Shown: positions 53,416 to 62,745, counted from the stretch's first letter. The stretch: 64,000 nt of DNA from Rhodopirellula islandica (GCF_001027925.1 NZ_LECT01000025.1:124001-188000), one strand, 5' to 3'. Notes: generated from the letters alone by a model not told the origin. Numbers and translations are program-made.

Positions 53416-54941
53416 GGATTGGCTGCCGCGGATTCCAAGTGGTCGCAGAGCAATCCGACGTTCTTCACGAACGTCGCTGATTGAATGACACCCTCTTTCG
53501 GCGTCACCTTGCGACCTTCGGGATCTCGCACGAACCCCGGTTCCCGCCAACCACCATCCGCATGCTGAGCCGCCAAGATTCCCGCGATTCGATTCGCGGG
53601 AATCGAGGCGGCTTTTTTCGTTTTGCCCTCACGGATTCTTTGGCAGCGACGCTCCAACGAATCCAAGCAAGAAGCCCCAACAAACGCGTAGTGATCCGGC
53701 ATCTCGGAATCATCGTTGGTCAGCTCGTAGTCCGAATTGAAATACAACGGCAGGTTGGTCTTCAACTCGGAATACCGTGGCAATTTGCCATCGGGTCGCA
53801 AACAGGTTTTCAAGTACGCGATGGCAGGTTCGATCGGTTTCAAGAACCTGGCGTCCTGGGTGGCTTCATACAAATCCATCAAGACTTCGATCGCAGTCTG
53901 TGATTCAGCCCCGGCAATCGCTGGCGGTTCAAACTTGCGGTCCCAAACCGGGTGCATCTGTCGGTCATATTGCTGAGCCCACGCGGGTTGCGGTTCAGGC
54001 ATCTGCGCACGCAGCAAGAACTCGCCGCCCCGGATCGCGTTGTCTCGAAAGTGATCGTCACCGGTGACTCGCCAGGCCAACAACATCGTGCGAATCATGT
54101 TCTGCGTGATGTTGTCGTTGAGCATGTAACATCCCTCGTAATCTTTGGTCCACGTTCGCGACCACTCATCGGGATAACTCGCCTGCAAGATCGGGTAGTG
54201 CGAAACGCTTGGCGACTGGCTTGGCAGACGGTCGTAGTGATGGCTCCAGGCACCGATCGGATACTGCGACAAACGAGTGGAATCCAAGGCAGCATTGATC
54301 GCCCGAGCCAACGTCGGCGAGGCGGGCTGGTTGGATTCCCGCATGATTTCCTGAAGATGCAACAGGAAAGACAGGGCTGCTGAGGTCGTGTCGTCATCGA
54401 GCACGGTTCGGTTGTGCTTCCATTTTCGGGCTCGCCAGATCTCCCACCCACCTGGTTCTGGCGTGTGAGCCATCTTTTCGGCATCGGCCCGGACACCGGT
54501 TCGATAAGGAATCTGGGCGCGTTGCTCGGCACTGTAATCGATGGAGTACCCCCATCCGCCCGAAGCCAGTTGACCGTCGAACAGTGCATTGGCGACCTCG
54601 AAGGCAGCGAGCAGATGCACCGAGTCTCCGGTTTGAACAAACGACCGCAGGAAGGCATCTCCAACCGCCGGTGTGCCAGGTGGTTGGACCCAGACACGGT
54701 CTTGGTCGCAGGGACCTTCCCCGTGACTCAGTTTTCCATCCACGCTGCTGACCCACGCGTACCCACCATGATCGGCAACGGTGGTCGACATGTACTTGGT
54801 CGCTCGGGCGAGTGAGGCTGCCACCCTTTCATGCGAAGGAGTTTCCTCGGCCACACAGCTCCGCGTCCCAAGATTTCCCAAGCCCAACCAGCCCAGGGCA
54901 ACCACGACACAAACCAACGATTGACGACAGACGCATCGCAT
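53412..54941 (-). CDS. Secreted PL10-like pectate lyase
   Basis: The protein has 509 residues from ATG 54941, which gives the signal peptide VCVVVALGWLGLGNLGTRS; the frame is open to 55055. The body is an alpha/alpha toroid type: GGYAWVSSVDGKLSHGEG, DDTTSAALSFLLHLQEI, and the family block PAWAQQYDRQMHPVWDRKFE with EPPAIAGAESQTAIEVLMDL, which matches polysaccharide lyase family 10. It would cleave polygalacturonan by beta-elimination outside the cell. The C-terminus (ILAAQHADGGWREPGFV) repeats the toroid helix style. It converges with the oxidoreductase; the two stop codons overlap by two bases at CTAA. Confidence 0.82.
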   Translation of the reverse strand: MRCVCRQSLVCVVVALGWLGLGNLGTRSCVAEETPSHERVAASLARATKYMSTTVADHGGYAWVSSVDGKLSHGEGPCDQDRVWVQPPGTPAVGDAFLRSFVQTGDSVHLLAAFEVANALFDGQLASGGWGYSIDYSAEQRAQIPYRTGVRADAEKMAHTPEPGGWEIWRARKWKHNRTVLDDDTTSAALSFLLHLQEIMRESNQPASPTLARAINAALDSTRLSQYPIGAWSHHYDRLPSQSPSVSHYPILQASYPDEWSRTWTKDYEGCYMLNDNITQNMIRTMLLAWRVTGDDHFRDNAIRGGEFLLRAQMPEPQPAWAQQYDRQMHPVWDRKFEPPAIAGAESQTAIEVLMDLYEATQDARFLKPIEPAIAYLKTCLRPDGKLPRYSELKTNLPLYFNSDYELTNDDSEMPDHYAFVGASCLDSLERRCQRIREGKTKKAASIPANRIAGILAAQHADGGWREPGFVRDPEGRKVTPKEGVIQSATFVKNVGLLCDHLESAAANP

Positions 54942-55133
54942 GGGGGAGTCCTTGAACGAGAGCTCAGGCAGGTGGGGTGAGAGAGTGCCCATTCTACCGG
55001 AGGCTGCCTGGCCCCGCTTTGTCAGCCAAACGTCCGTTTTGCGAGGCAAATGCAAGCCACCGGAGCCCGTGTTCTGGGCGGAACTGCACCGCCCGCTATA
55101 TCCGCCGTTGGTTCAGACGTTTATCCTACGACC

Positions 55134-56642
55134 ATGAGCGAATTCCTCCTCTATTACCGACGCCCTGACCCGACGACGTGGGTGTACTTGTCGTCGTTTT
55201 TGACGATTGGACTGTTCTTCGTCTTCCGTCGGTTCTGGAGCATCCGCAACCTCGACATCGTGCTGTTGATCTTGCTGGCTCCTGGATTGTTGATGGTCAA
55301 CGAAGGCTACCGCCGGCAAACACGCCTGGCTCGATTGGCTTCGGCAGAAATCAGTGCCGCCGCCAGCTCCATTCCGGTGGAAGCGGAAGGCGAGGACGCT
55401 GCGCCCACCGAATTGTCACCGGACAACGAAGCCGTCCCCCAAGCACCGGCCGAACCCGAATCGCCGCCGGCACTGCGTGAACTGACCTCGGAAGAATTGA
55501 CAACGCTGCAGGGATCCGATGCCTACCAGCGGGCTGCGCAATTGCAGCGGACCGGTTTCATCACGTTGTTTTGCATCCAGTTCCTGGTGCTGGTGCGAAT
55601 GTTGCTGGATCCGTTGATGGTGCGACGACCGCTCCTGGATCCCAATCTCACGACCGGCGGATTGAACTTTCTGGGAATCTCGCTGTTCATCTTCATGATG
55701 GCCAATGTCGTTGCCAGCACCCCCGAGATCCAACAGGAACAAGGTCCCAAATTGGGGCCCGGGTACGCGCTGATCAATATGTTGCCAGCCATTCCCACGC
55801 GGCCGATCAGCGAAGCGATCGCCGGTGCGGAGCCTCCCACGATGGCCGAGTTGACCGCCGCCGAACAACGCCGAACCATGGTCGCCAAGATCATTGCCAT
55901 CTTGGCCCAGTCCGCTGTTTTGATCGGAATCTTATTGATCGGAAACCGACACTTCGGGAACCTCCGCGCCGGTGCCGGGTGTGCGACGCTGTATCTGCTG
56001 ATGCCCTACACCGCTCAGATGACCGGCCGAGTCGATCACGTGGTCCCCGCAGCCCTGATTCTCTGGGCTGTGCTGATGTATCGCAAACCTCTGATCGCGG
56101 GACTGTTCATTGGTGCCGCGGCAGGGTTGTTGTACTACCCGCTGTTCCTGTTGCCACTGTGGTGCAGTTTCTATTGGCAACGTGGTGTCGGGCGATTCGC
56201 GGGCGCCGTGTTGGTCGCGTTGACGGTGCTGATGGCGTTGCTTGCATTCGCCGGTGGAGAACCCTTCCTGACACATGTCCAGCGGATGTTTGGGGTGCTC
56301 AATCCCAACAAAGGCCCCAATGAACTGACCGGGATTTGGGAACTCGGTTGGAACCCGATTTGGCGTTTGCCAGTGATCGTCGGCTACGTGATCTTGAGCT
56401 TCTTTTTCGCGGTTTGGCCCGGACAAAAGAACCTCGGCATTTTGATCAGTTGCTCCGCCGCCCTGATGGTCGCGGCTCAGTTCTGGCACGGCTACGGCGG
56501 TGGACTTTACATGGCTTGGTTCTTGCCGCTGCTGTTGCTGACCATTTTTCGACCCAACCTTCAAGACCGCGTGGCGACGAAAGTCATTGATGGACGTTCC
56601 CGTCCTTCACGCCGGTCCTCCACCGCTTTGGATGCAGCCTGA
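55134..56642 (+). CDS. Polytopic membrane protein, GT-C glycosyltransferase-like
   Basis: The protein has 502 residues from ATG 55134 (MSEFLLYYRRP); the frame starts at 55050. There are about ten transmembrane helices, including TWVYLSSFLTIGLFFVF, FITLFCIQFLVLVRMLL and AGLFIGAAAGLLYYPLFLLP. A large charged loop of about 100 residues (residues 70-165) is Glu/Pro/Ala-rich. The region RHFGNLRAGAGCATLYLLMP, YTAQMTGRVDHVVPAALILW and the following helices resemble GT-C/DUF2029-type lipid-linked sugar transferases, but no catalytic motif can be assigned. It ends 5 bp before the MutS-like gene, with which it is probably co-transcribed. Confidence 0.7.
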   Translation: MSEFLLYYRRPDPTTWVYLSSFLTIGLFFVFRRFWSIRNLDIVLLILLAPGLLMVNEGYRRQTRLARLASAEISAAASSIPVEAEGEDAAPTELSPDNEAVPQAPAEPESPPALRELTSEELTTLQGSDAYQRAAQLQRTGFITLFCIQFLVLVRMLLDPLMVRRPLLDPNLTTGGLNFLGISLFIFMMANVVASTPEIQQEQGPKLGPGYALINMLPAIPTRPISEAIAGAEPPTMAELTAAEQRRTMVAKIIAILAQSAVLIGILLIGNRHFGNLRAGAGCATLYLLMPYTAQMTGRVDHVVPAALILWAVLMYRKPLIAGLFIGAAAGLLYYPLFLLPLWCSFYWQRGVGRFAGAVLVALTVLMALLAFAGGEPFLTHVQRMFGVLNPNKGPNELTGIWELGWNPIWRLPVIVGYVILSFFFAVWPGQKNLGILISCSAALMVAAQFWHGYGGGLYMAWFLPLLLLTIFRPNLQDRVATKVIDGRSRPSRRSSTALDAA

Positions 56643-56647
56643 TACGG

Positions 56648-58555
56648 ATGTCCGATTACGCTTCCCAGATCGAGACCATCGATCACGATTTGAAGGACCT
56701 TGAAGCTTCCGACTCACGGTTTGCCATTTGGCGAATGGTGTTCTTCGTCGGTTTGGTTTTGGGCATTGGTTTTTCACTTGCGACCCAACACGTGATCTGG
56801 ATCGGTGTGGCCGCTGGCTCTTTGATCGCATTTCTCGTGACCGTCGTTCGCAACGAAACCGTTCGTGAACGAATGGAAATGCTTCGCAACCACTCGCGAA
56901 CCTTGCATCGATTGCAAGCTCGTCAAAATCGCGATTGGAACTCACTGGCCCGAGACAGTGTCGGCATCCGTGCATCGGAGATTCAACTCACGCCCGAGCA
57001 ACAAGCCCTGGCGGGTGACCTGGACTTGATCGGTGACGCGTCGCTGTTCCAGTTGACCTCCATGGCCGCCACCACGCCGGGCGTTCGCACGCTGGCCAAT
57101 TGGTTGTGCAGTCCCGTCGACCCGCCGCTGGCGAAAGATCGACACGCCTCGGTCAAACATCTGGCAGACCAACCTGAAAACCGATTGCGGTTTTATGTGC
57201 TCGCCCGCGACATCGGCGGCAGCACCGGTGACCCGGTGTCGTTCGTCGAGTGGGCGAAGGAACCCAATTGGTTGCCACCGCATCGATGGTTGATCCCCTG
57301 GGGCAACTTCACTGCGGTTGTTGCCATCGCAATCTTTGTTGGCATGATCTTGGGTGCGATCACGGACCAAGGCGATTGGGTCCGAATGGGGATGTACGGG
57401 CTGATCGGGATCGCGGTGCTGAACCTCGCCATCGGCTCGTTCTTGCTGGGCCCTGTCGCGGCAATCTTTCAAATCGCGATGGCATCCCGGCGCAGCGTCA
57501 ACGACTACGCCGAACTGTTCGACGCGGCGAGTTGGTTGCCGGAATCACCCCCGGATCCCGCCGGACCGACCGCTCACATTCGCCGGACGTTGCTCAGTGA
57601 CGACGAGCATTCCCAATCGGCTTCTCAGGGCATGCGTGAGTTGGCCCAGATCGCTCGCATGGGCGGCCTGAAGCAAGCCGCGTCCACGTTCCTGCTGTAT
57701 CTGCCACTGCAAGCGTTCTGGTTGTGGGACGTGCGCGTGTTGCGTCGATTGGAAGGTTGGAAGTCGCGTTACGCCAGTCAGATCCCCGAGTGGTTTGATG
57801 CGCTCGGCGAACTCGAAGCCTTGATGTCGATCGCTGCACTGCAACACGATTCTCCGGACTGGTCTTCCCCGGAATGGCTCGAAGGTGAATCCACCATCAC
57901 GCTGCAAGGACTGGGACACCCGCTGTTGCCCGAAGAGGCCCGCGTCACCAACGACGTCACGATTGGCCCGACCGGAACCTTGTTGCTCGTCACCGGCAGC
58001 AACATGTCCGGCAAGAGCACGATGCTGCGGAGCGCTGGCCTGAACGTGGCCCTCGCCATGGCCGGCGGACCAGTCTGTTGTCGACACATGAGTTTGCCGC
58101 CCCTGGAAATGGGAACCAGCATCCGAGTCAGCGATGACCTCAGCCAAGGCGTCTCTTACTACATGGCGGAACTGAATCGCCTGTCTGCTGTGGTCACGCA
58201 CGCTCGCAAGCTGGCTGAGCAACGCGCTAGCAACTCGACGAAGCGAATTCAGTTCTTCTTGCTCGATGAGATCCTGCAGGGAACCAACAGCCGCGAACGT
58301 CAGATCGCAGTCGCTCGCGTGTTGCGGTTCTTGGTCGACGCGGGTGCGATCGGAGCCATCACGACGCACGACTTGGAACTCGCCGATGATCCCGAACTGA
58401 TGAAGCTCGCCCACACCGTTCACTTCCGCGAAACGATCACGCCGGACGCCAGCGGTGATGAACGGATGACGTTCGATTACAAGATGCGCGATGGCGTGTC
58501 CCCCACCACCAACGCCCTGCGACTGCTCGAGATCGTCGGCTTGGGCGAGAAGTGA
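56648..58555 (+). CDS. Membrane-anchored MutS-family ATPase
   Basis: This 635-residue protein has a C-terminal half that is the MutS ATPase: LLVTGSNMSGKSTMLRSAG (Walker A, about 448-466), the signature-type region GTSIRVSDDLSQGVSYYMAE, and FFLLDEILQGTNSRERQIAV (Walker B). A shortened MutS lever/clamp lies before it (residues about 115-200 and 285-440). Unlike MutS it lacks the mismatch-reading domain I and has hydrophobic helices at about 27-45, 48-66, 218-238 and 248-276, so it is a membrane protein. Similar proteins are known in other phyla but have no assigned role. It lies 5 bp after the GT-C-like gene. A role in mismatch repair should not be assumed. Confidence 0.85.
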   Translation: MSDYASQIETIDHDLKDLEASDSRFAIWRMVFFVGLVLGIGFSLATQHVIWIGVAAGSLIAFLVTVVRNETVRERMEMLRNHSRTLHRLQARQNRDWNSLARDSVGIRASEIQLTPEQQALAGDLDLIGDASLFQLTSMAATTPGVRTLANWLCSPVDPPLAKDRHASVKHLADQPENRLRFYVLARDIGGSTGDPVSFVEWAKEPNWLPPHRWLIPWGNFTAVVAIAIFVGMILGAITDQGDWVRMGMYGLIGIAVLNLAIGSFLLGPVAAIFQIAMASRRSVNDYAELFDAASWLPESPPDPAGPTAHIRRTLLSDDEHSQSASQGMRELAQIARMGGLKQAASTFLLYLPLQAFWLWDVRVLRRLEGWKSRYASQIPEWFDALGELEALMSIAALQHDSPDWSSPEWLEGESTITLQGLGHPLLPEEARVTNDVTIGPTGTLLLVTGSNMSGKSTMLRSAGLNVALAMAGGPVCCRHMSLPPLEMGTSIRVSDDLSQGVSYYMAELNRLSAVVTHARKLAEQRASNSTKRIQFFLLDEILQGTNSRERQIAVARVLRFLVDAGAIGAITTHDLELADDPELMKLAHTVHFRETITPDASGDERMTFDYKMRDGVSPTTNALRLLEIVGLGEK

Positions 58556-58662
58556 CCTGACGACCACTCGTTGGCCAACGGCCTTTTTCAACTCTTCGTG
58601 TCAGATTGATCATGGCCGTTGGCCAAACCGATGGGTGACGTCTCTTCCTTCTACAACAACAA

Positions 58663-58761
58663 CCTCTCCCGAAACGAAGTTTGGGGAGAGGTCGAGCGAC
58701 GCCGTTCAGGCGTACGCGAGGGTGAGGGCCGGGCATGAGAAGCGGTGTGCAATGCCCTCCC
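58663..58761. repeat. R4 repeat, copy 2
   Basis: Matches 37773-37868 over about 95 bases, with one extra GTCGA. CTCTCCC at the left and GGGAGAG inside can pair, and ACGCCGTTCAGGCGT forms a second hairpin. It lies between the MutS-like gene and the next gene. Confidence 0.8.
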
Positions 58762-58844
58762 ATCGAACAGCACGCTTGATTTCGAGTTATGATCGAGCCC
58801 CCACCAGGCTCCCTCAACACTCCCCACCTTCCGAGTGATCGATC

Positions 58845-60026
58845 ATGCAACGACGACACTTTCTCGCCGCCACCGCAGCGGCCAGCCTCGCAACACCCGC
58901 TCTCGCCCAAGCGAACTCAGACACACTGAAAGCGGTCGCGATCGGCCACACGGGCCGCGGCGACTTTGGCCATGGACTCGACAGCATCTGGCAACGATTG
59001 CCGGAAACCCAATTGGTTGCCATCGCGGATGCCAATCCGGACGGGCTGAAGAAAGCCCAAAAACGATTGAACGTTGAGCGTGGCTTCGCGGACTATCGCG
59101 AAATGCTCGATGAGATTCGTCCCGACATCGTGGCTGTTTGCCCCCGCCATGCCGACCAACATCACGACATGGCGCTGGCGGCGATCCAGTCCGGTGCCCG
59201 TGGTGTTTACCTCGAGAAGCCATTTGTCCCCACGCCCGCAGAAGCTGACTCACTGATCGCGGCCTGCCAGCAACACAATGCAAAGATCGCGATTGCTCAT
59301 CGGAACCGATACCATCCGACGTTGCCAATTGTTCGTGAGTTGATCGAGGCCGGTGAAATCGGTCGTCTTCTCGAAATTCGCGGTCGAGGCAAAAGCGATC
59401 ATCGCGGTGGTGTCGAAGACCTGTGGGTGTTGGGAACCCATGTTTTGAACCTGACGCATTTCTTGGCCGGCGACCCGGTCTCATGCTCCGCATCCCTGAT
59501 GCAAGACGGCCGCTTGGTCGAACCATCTGACGTCCGGGAAGGTCGCGAGGGCTTGGGTCTGATGGCTGGCAACGCCGTGCATGCTCGCTATCAGATGAAC
59601 AACGGCATCGTCGCGACGTTTGATTCCATTGCCAGCGATGGCACTGAAAACGCTGGCTTTGGCTTGCGATTGATTGGAAGCAAGGGCACGATTGCGATTC
59701 ACATCGACAAGAGTCCGCTGGCGTATCTGCTGCCCGGCAATCCCTTTCGAACACCCACCGAACCAGGTGCCTGGATCCCAATCACCGCCGCGGGAATCGG
59801 CCAACCCGAACCACGAGAGGATCTGCGGCAAATGGTCGAACACCATGGCTTCCCCGCTCGCGATTTAGTTGCCGCGATTCGGGAAGATCGCGAACCGCTC
59901 TGCAATGCGAGTCAGGGACGAACGACCGTCGAGATGGTTTGTGCTGCTCTCGAATCGCACCGTCAAAACGGCGCCGTGGTACAGCTGCCATTGAAGCACC
60001 GCGACAACCCGCTTTCGCGGTTTTGA
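58845..60026 (+). CDS. Gfo/Idh/MocA family oxidoreductase, exported
   Basis: The protein has 393 residues from ATG 58845. The leader QRRHFLAATAAASLATPALAQ is Tat-like. The Rossmann domain shows AVAIGHTGRGDFGHGLD (GxTGxGxxG variant of the usual GxGxxG) and LVAIADANPDGLKKAQ, then IVAVCPRHADQHHDM and GVYLEKPFVPTPAEAD with the conserved EKP. The C-terminal substrate domain includes RNRYHPTLPIVRELIEAGEIG and DLWVLGTHVLNLTHFLAGDP. The modified nucleotide loop makes the cofactor uncertain. A distant relative of the protein at 52045, it stands alone between repeat R4 and repeat R3. Confidence 0.9.
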   Translation: MQRRHFLAATAAASLATPALAQANSDTLKAVAIGHTGRGDFGHGLDSIWQRLPETQLVAIADANPDGLKKAQKRLNVERGFADYREMLDEIRPDIVAVCPRHADQHHDMALAAIQSGARGVYLEKPFVPTPAEADSLIAACQQHNAKIAIAHRNRYHPTLPIVRELIEAGEIGRLLEIRGRGKSDHRGGVEDLWVLGTHVLNLTHFLAGDPVSCSASLMQDGRLVEPSDVREGREGLGLMAGNAVHARYQMNNGIVATFDSIASDGTENAGFGLRLIGSKGTIAIHIDKSPLAYLLPGNPFRTPTEPGAWIPITAAGIGQPEPREDLRQMVEHHGFPARDLVAAIREDREPLCNASQGRTTVEMVCAALESHRQNGAVVQLPLKHRDNPLSRF

Positions 60027-60060
60027 AAAGCTATTCCGGAATCACCTCCCGGTTGCTTTC

Positions 60061-60121
60061 GTAGCGGAAGGGCGCGAGCCCTCCGGTATCGTGGCACCGG
60101 GCGGCTTGCGACGCTCCGCTA
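60061..60121. repeat. R3 hairpin repeat, copy 3
   Basis: GTAGCGGAAGGGCGCGAGCC at 60061 and terminal CTCCGCTA near 60121, with the inner ACCGGGCGGCTTGCG shared with 8733-8808. It lies between convergent genes. Confidence 0.78.
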
Positions 60122-60153
60122 AAAAAGAAGGCTCTTTCGGGGCAGTTTCTAAG

Positions 60154-61134
60154 TCAAACGCTGGTCGGTGGTGACATCCACAGCACGGTCGCGTCGCCGG
60201 ATTGCAATTGCACTGGGCCGCACGCGGCCGGCAGCAACACGCTCTCGCCGGTGGCCAGTTTGGTGGTGGTGTTTTCGCCGGACAGAATCGCCTCCCCCGA
60301 GATCACCGTGACCAAGTGACAACGGTCATCACCGCCGATCGTTTGATCGGTGTCGTGCACCCGTCGCAGAACGAACTTGTCGCACTCGACCAACGTTTCG
60401 GATCCACTCTGAATCGGTTTGCGAATCGGGTCGACGGGCCCACGTTCGTAGTCGGAAACCTCCAATGACGATTCGATGTGCAGCGGTCTGGATTTGCCCG
60501 AAGCATCCACACGGTTCCAATCAAACAACCGAAATGTCGTGTTGCTGGATTGTTGAATCTCCGCGACGACCAACCCGCCGCCCAAAGCGTGCACGGTTCC
60601 CGCGGGAATGAAGACGCAGTCACCCGCCTCAGGATGATACGCGTGCAGCGCACGATCGGTTTCACCGGCCAACATCATCTCTCGCAAGGATTCGCGATCG
60701 ACGCCTGCTTTCAATCCTGAATAGATCACGCTGTCAGGTTCGCTGTGCAGGATCACCCAAGCCTCGGTCTTGCCCAGATCCGGCGGATGCATCGTGGCAC
60801 CGTAAGCATCGTCCGGGTGAACCTGCACCGACAACACACGGTTGCAGTCCAGAAACTTCAGAAGCAACGGAAAGGTCTTTGCATCGGGGTTGGCTTCCAC
60901 CCAGTCCTTGCCCATCAACCACTGGCGACGGTTGGCAAACAGTTCCCCCAAGGATTGACCGGCCAGTTCGCCATCGGTGACGACACTTTGGTCGTCACCA
61001 TGATCGACGATCTCCCAGCTCTCGGCGTAGTCGTCCGCGTCACCGATCGGCTTGTGAAGCATCTCGCCCAATCGGCGTCCACCCCAAATGGTCTGCTTCA
61101 GCAGAGGACGAAATCGCAGTGGTGTGGATGTCAT
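60154..61134 (-). CDS. manA: Mannose-6-phosphate isomerase, class I
   Basis: This 326-residue zinc enzyme interconverts mannose-6-phosphate and fructose-6-phosphate. The cupin motifs are present: YAESWEIVDHGDD, LSVQVHPDDAYG (zinc-binding QVHPDD), GKTEAWVILH, and AGDCVFIPAGTVHALGGGLVVAEIQQSSNTTFRLFDW, of which the central PAGTVHALG supplies a ligand. The length fits the shorter bacterial (Bacillus-like) type. It starts at ATG 61134 and is unlinked to other mannose genes here. Confidence 0.95.
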   Translation of the reverse strand: MTSTPLRFRPLLKQTIWGGRRLGEMLHKPIGDADDYAESWEIVDHGDDQSVVTDGELAGQSLGELFANRRQWLMGKDWVEANPDAKTFPLLLKFLDCNRVLSVQVHPDDAYGATMHPPDLGKTEAWVILHSEPDSVIYSGLKAGVDRESLREMMLAGETDRALHAYHPEAGDCVFIPAGTVHALGGGLVVAEIQQSSNTTFRLFDWNRVDASGKSRPLHIESSLEVSDYERGPVDPIRKPIQSGSETLVECDKFVLRRVHDTDQTIGGDDRCHLVTVISGEAILSGENTTTKLATGESVLLPAACGPVQLQSGDATVLWMSPPTSV

Positions 61135-61276
61135 AGAAGTGTCCGGATTTCCAGTGAAGTGATTTTCGAGCGTGACAATGGCTCAAGTCTTAACGCCTAC
61201 ACCGAGCTTACCGCTCGCGTGTGATTTTCAGTTCTTTATCATCGGTTGAGGCGATCCGATCTGCGACATGCGATCA

Positions 61277-61483
61277 TCACTGCCGATCGCAGAAAAACTT
61301 AAAATCATCACTGCAGCTCATCTCGGATGCGTTGCAAAACATCAGAGGATCAGCATCTCCAGTGGCACGCGGGACACCGTACACGTTGCTCGAATATGAT
61401 CCGACAAGCATGTACGAGATGTTGGACTCGTTCAACGCGGTGACGACCTTCGCGACTGCTTCATTGCCGTCCGATACTGTCAC
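61277..61483 (-). pseudogene. Truncated nucleotidyltransferase-like remnant
   Basis: The 68-residue frame starts at GTG 61483, overlapping the stop of the gene before it (GTGA). Residues 10-45 look like the first strand-helix of a minimal nucleotidyltransferase (ALNESNISYMLVGSYSSNVY, then GVPRATGDAD), where GS and DxD-type residues bind metal and nucleotide. After GDAD the sequence loses all similarity (PLMFCNASEMSCSDD) and stops; further short in-frame stretches end at about 61211. The domain normally needs over 100 residues, so this is probably a decayed gene, although a short functional peptide cannot be excluded. Confidence 0.55.
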
Positions 61484-61755
61484 GACGCATCCGCGACAGC
61501 AGAGTTTTGGGAAGTGTTTTGGCGATAGAAGCGTTTAGAGTCCCGATCACGCAGGACGCCACGCCGTCGTGCTATCTCAACATCAATCTCGCACATGCTC
61601 CATCCCGGGTGCAATCCACGAAGCAGGTCGCGCGTCCGCGCAAGTTGCTCGGCATGCAATCGAGCACCGGCAGCAAGACGATCGTCAAGAGACATCTGCC
61701 TCGCTCGCTCGACTTTGTCCTGTCGAATGGCTTGTTGAAGTGGTTGTTGGTCCAT
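61480..61755 (-). CDS. Small protein of unknown function upstream of the nucleotidyltransferase remnant
   Basis: The protein has 91 residues from ATG 61755 (MDQQPLQQAIRQDK), preceded by AGGAG at short distance; the frame extends to 61821. It is helical and charged: DKVERARQMSLDDRLAAGARLHAEQLARTRDLLRGLHPG is a long amphipathic stretch ending in EIDVEIARRRGVLRDRDSKRF. Pairs of such a small protein with a nucleotidyltransferase-like protein recur in planctomycete genomes, but the role is unknown. A toxin-antitoxin relationship is only a guess. It overlaps the next frame by four bases. Confidence 0.55.
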   Translation of the reverse strand: MDQQPLQQAIRQDKVERARQMSLDDRLAAGARLHAEQLARTRDLLRGLHPGWSMCEIDVEIARRRGVLRDRDSKRFYRQNTSQNSAVADAS

Positions 61756-61842
61756 GCTCCTATTGTCCCAGTTCCAAACCAGTTCTGCAACGAGCCAGGG
61801 ATTGGGCAATAGGCAGAACAAATTGCGTGATAGTCGCCGCGT

Positions 61843-62745
61843 TCACTGAGACGATGTTTTGTGGCTCACTGTCTTCGGCAAGCGATACCACTCGAGCCCA
61901 ATGAAAGTTGGATGTTTGACGACCAACCAATGCACCAACAAAAGATTGCATACGATCCAGCCCGCTCCCACCAAAAAAGTGATCCAGAAATCAGGTTCCG
62001 TCCAGTTCCCAATCCAAGCAATCGCTGCCAACACCAACCATGCGAGATAAAACGCCGTCCAGACAATGCGACGGCGGAGAACGCTCCAATGACGAGCCAT
62101 CGAGACCCAAGATGGCAGTAGAACCACCCACCAACCCATGAACCCCACGCTCAGGCACACTGTCAAAACCACGAAGAACGCGAAACCAGGTCCCAAGAAA
62201 CCGGTATTCGGTTCGAAAATCCATTTGTGTTGCAATCGATAAACCGTGATGTGGATCGCAACGGCGGCAGTCAACAACATCAGATCGATCAACGAAACCT
62301 TCGCCGGTGTGACTGGGTCACCGGTCACACGATCGCGCAAGCGGATACGAAACAGCTTCCATCCGCCAACCAAAAACATGGTTGCTAGAAGCGAGATGGT
62401 CGTCCCAAACGAGACCCCAGAAATCACCGTCCAGTGATCCACCCAGCTCGACAAGCGTGTCGTGCGTCCCTGAAACCACAGATTCAACAAGTGCCCTGCG
62501 GTCAGGACCAAGAGAACTCCGTGGGACAAAGACCAGGCCTTTAAAAAGCTCGTCCAAATCCGACCAGAACAAAGAACACTTTGAATACTGGCCCAGGTGA
62601 TGAACCAGGTGAAACCGGTCGTCATGAAACAGAGAGAAACGGTTTGCGGGACTTGATTCGGGACAACCGCTTGGACAATCGTCCCAATCGCAATCACCGC
62701 CCAGGCCAGCCACTGCAATCGCGTGATACGTTGGGTTGGTGCCAT
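61843..62745 (-). CDS. Polytopic membrane protein of unknown function
   Basis: This 300-residue protein starts at ATG 62745 with GAGGA upstream. About eight transmembrane helices are predicted by eye: LQWLAWAVIAIGTIVQAVV, SLCFMTTGFTWFITWASI, SLSHGVLLVLTAGHLLNLW, WTVISGVSFGTTISLLATMF, LMLLTAAVAIHITVY, AFFVVLTVCLSVGFMGWWVV, AFYLAWLVLAAIAWIG and FLVGAGWIVCNLLLVHWLVV. A conserved catalytic or transport motif is not visible. It is flanked by R2 copy 4 upstream and the small gene pair downstream. I do not recognise the family. Confidence 0.65.
   Translation of the reverse strand: MAPTQRITRLQWLAWAVIAIGTIVQAVVPNQVPQTVSLCFMTTGFTWFITWASIQSVLCSGRIWTSFLKAWSLSHGVLLVLTAGHLLNLWFQGRTTRLSSWVDHWTVISGVSFGTTISLLATMFLVGGWKLFRIRLRDRVTGDPVTPAKVSLIDLMLLTAAVAIHITVYRLQHKWIFEPNTGFLGPGFAFFVVLTVCLSVGFMGWWVVLLPSWVSMARHWSVLRRRIVWTAFYLAWLVLAAIAWIGNWTEPDFWITFLVGAGWIVCNLLLVHWLVVKHPTFIGLEWYRLPKTVSHKTSSQ

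Noticed and set aside
58437-58910. Frame containing MPGPHPRVRLNGVARPL; a similar peptide at 37684-37905
   Set aside because: The shared peptide is the translation of repeat R4, not a protein family.
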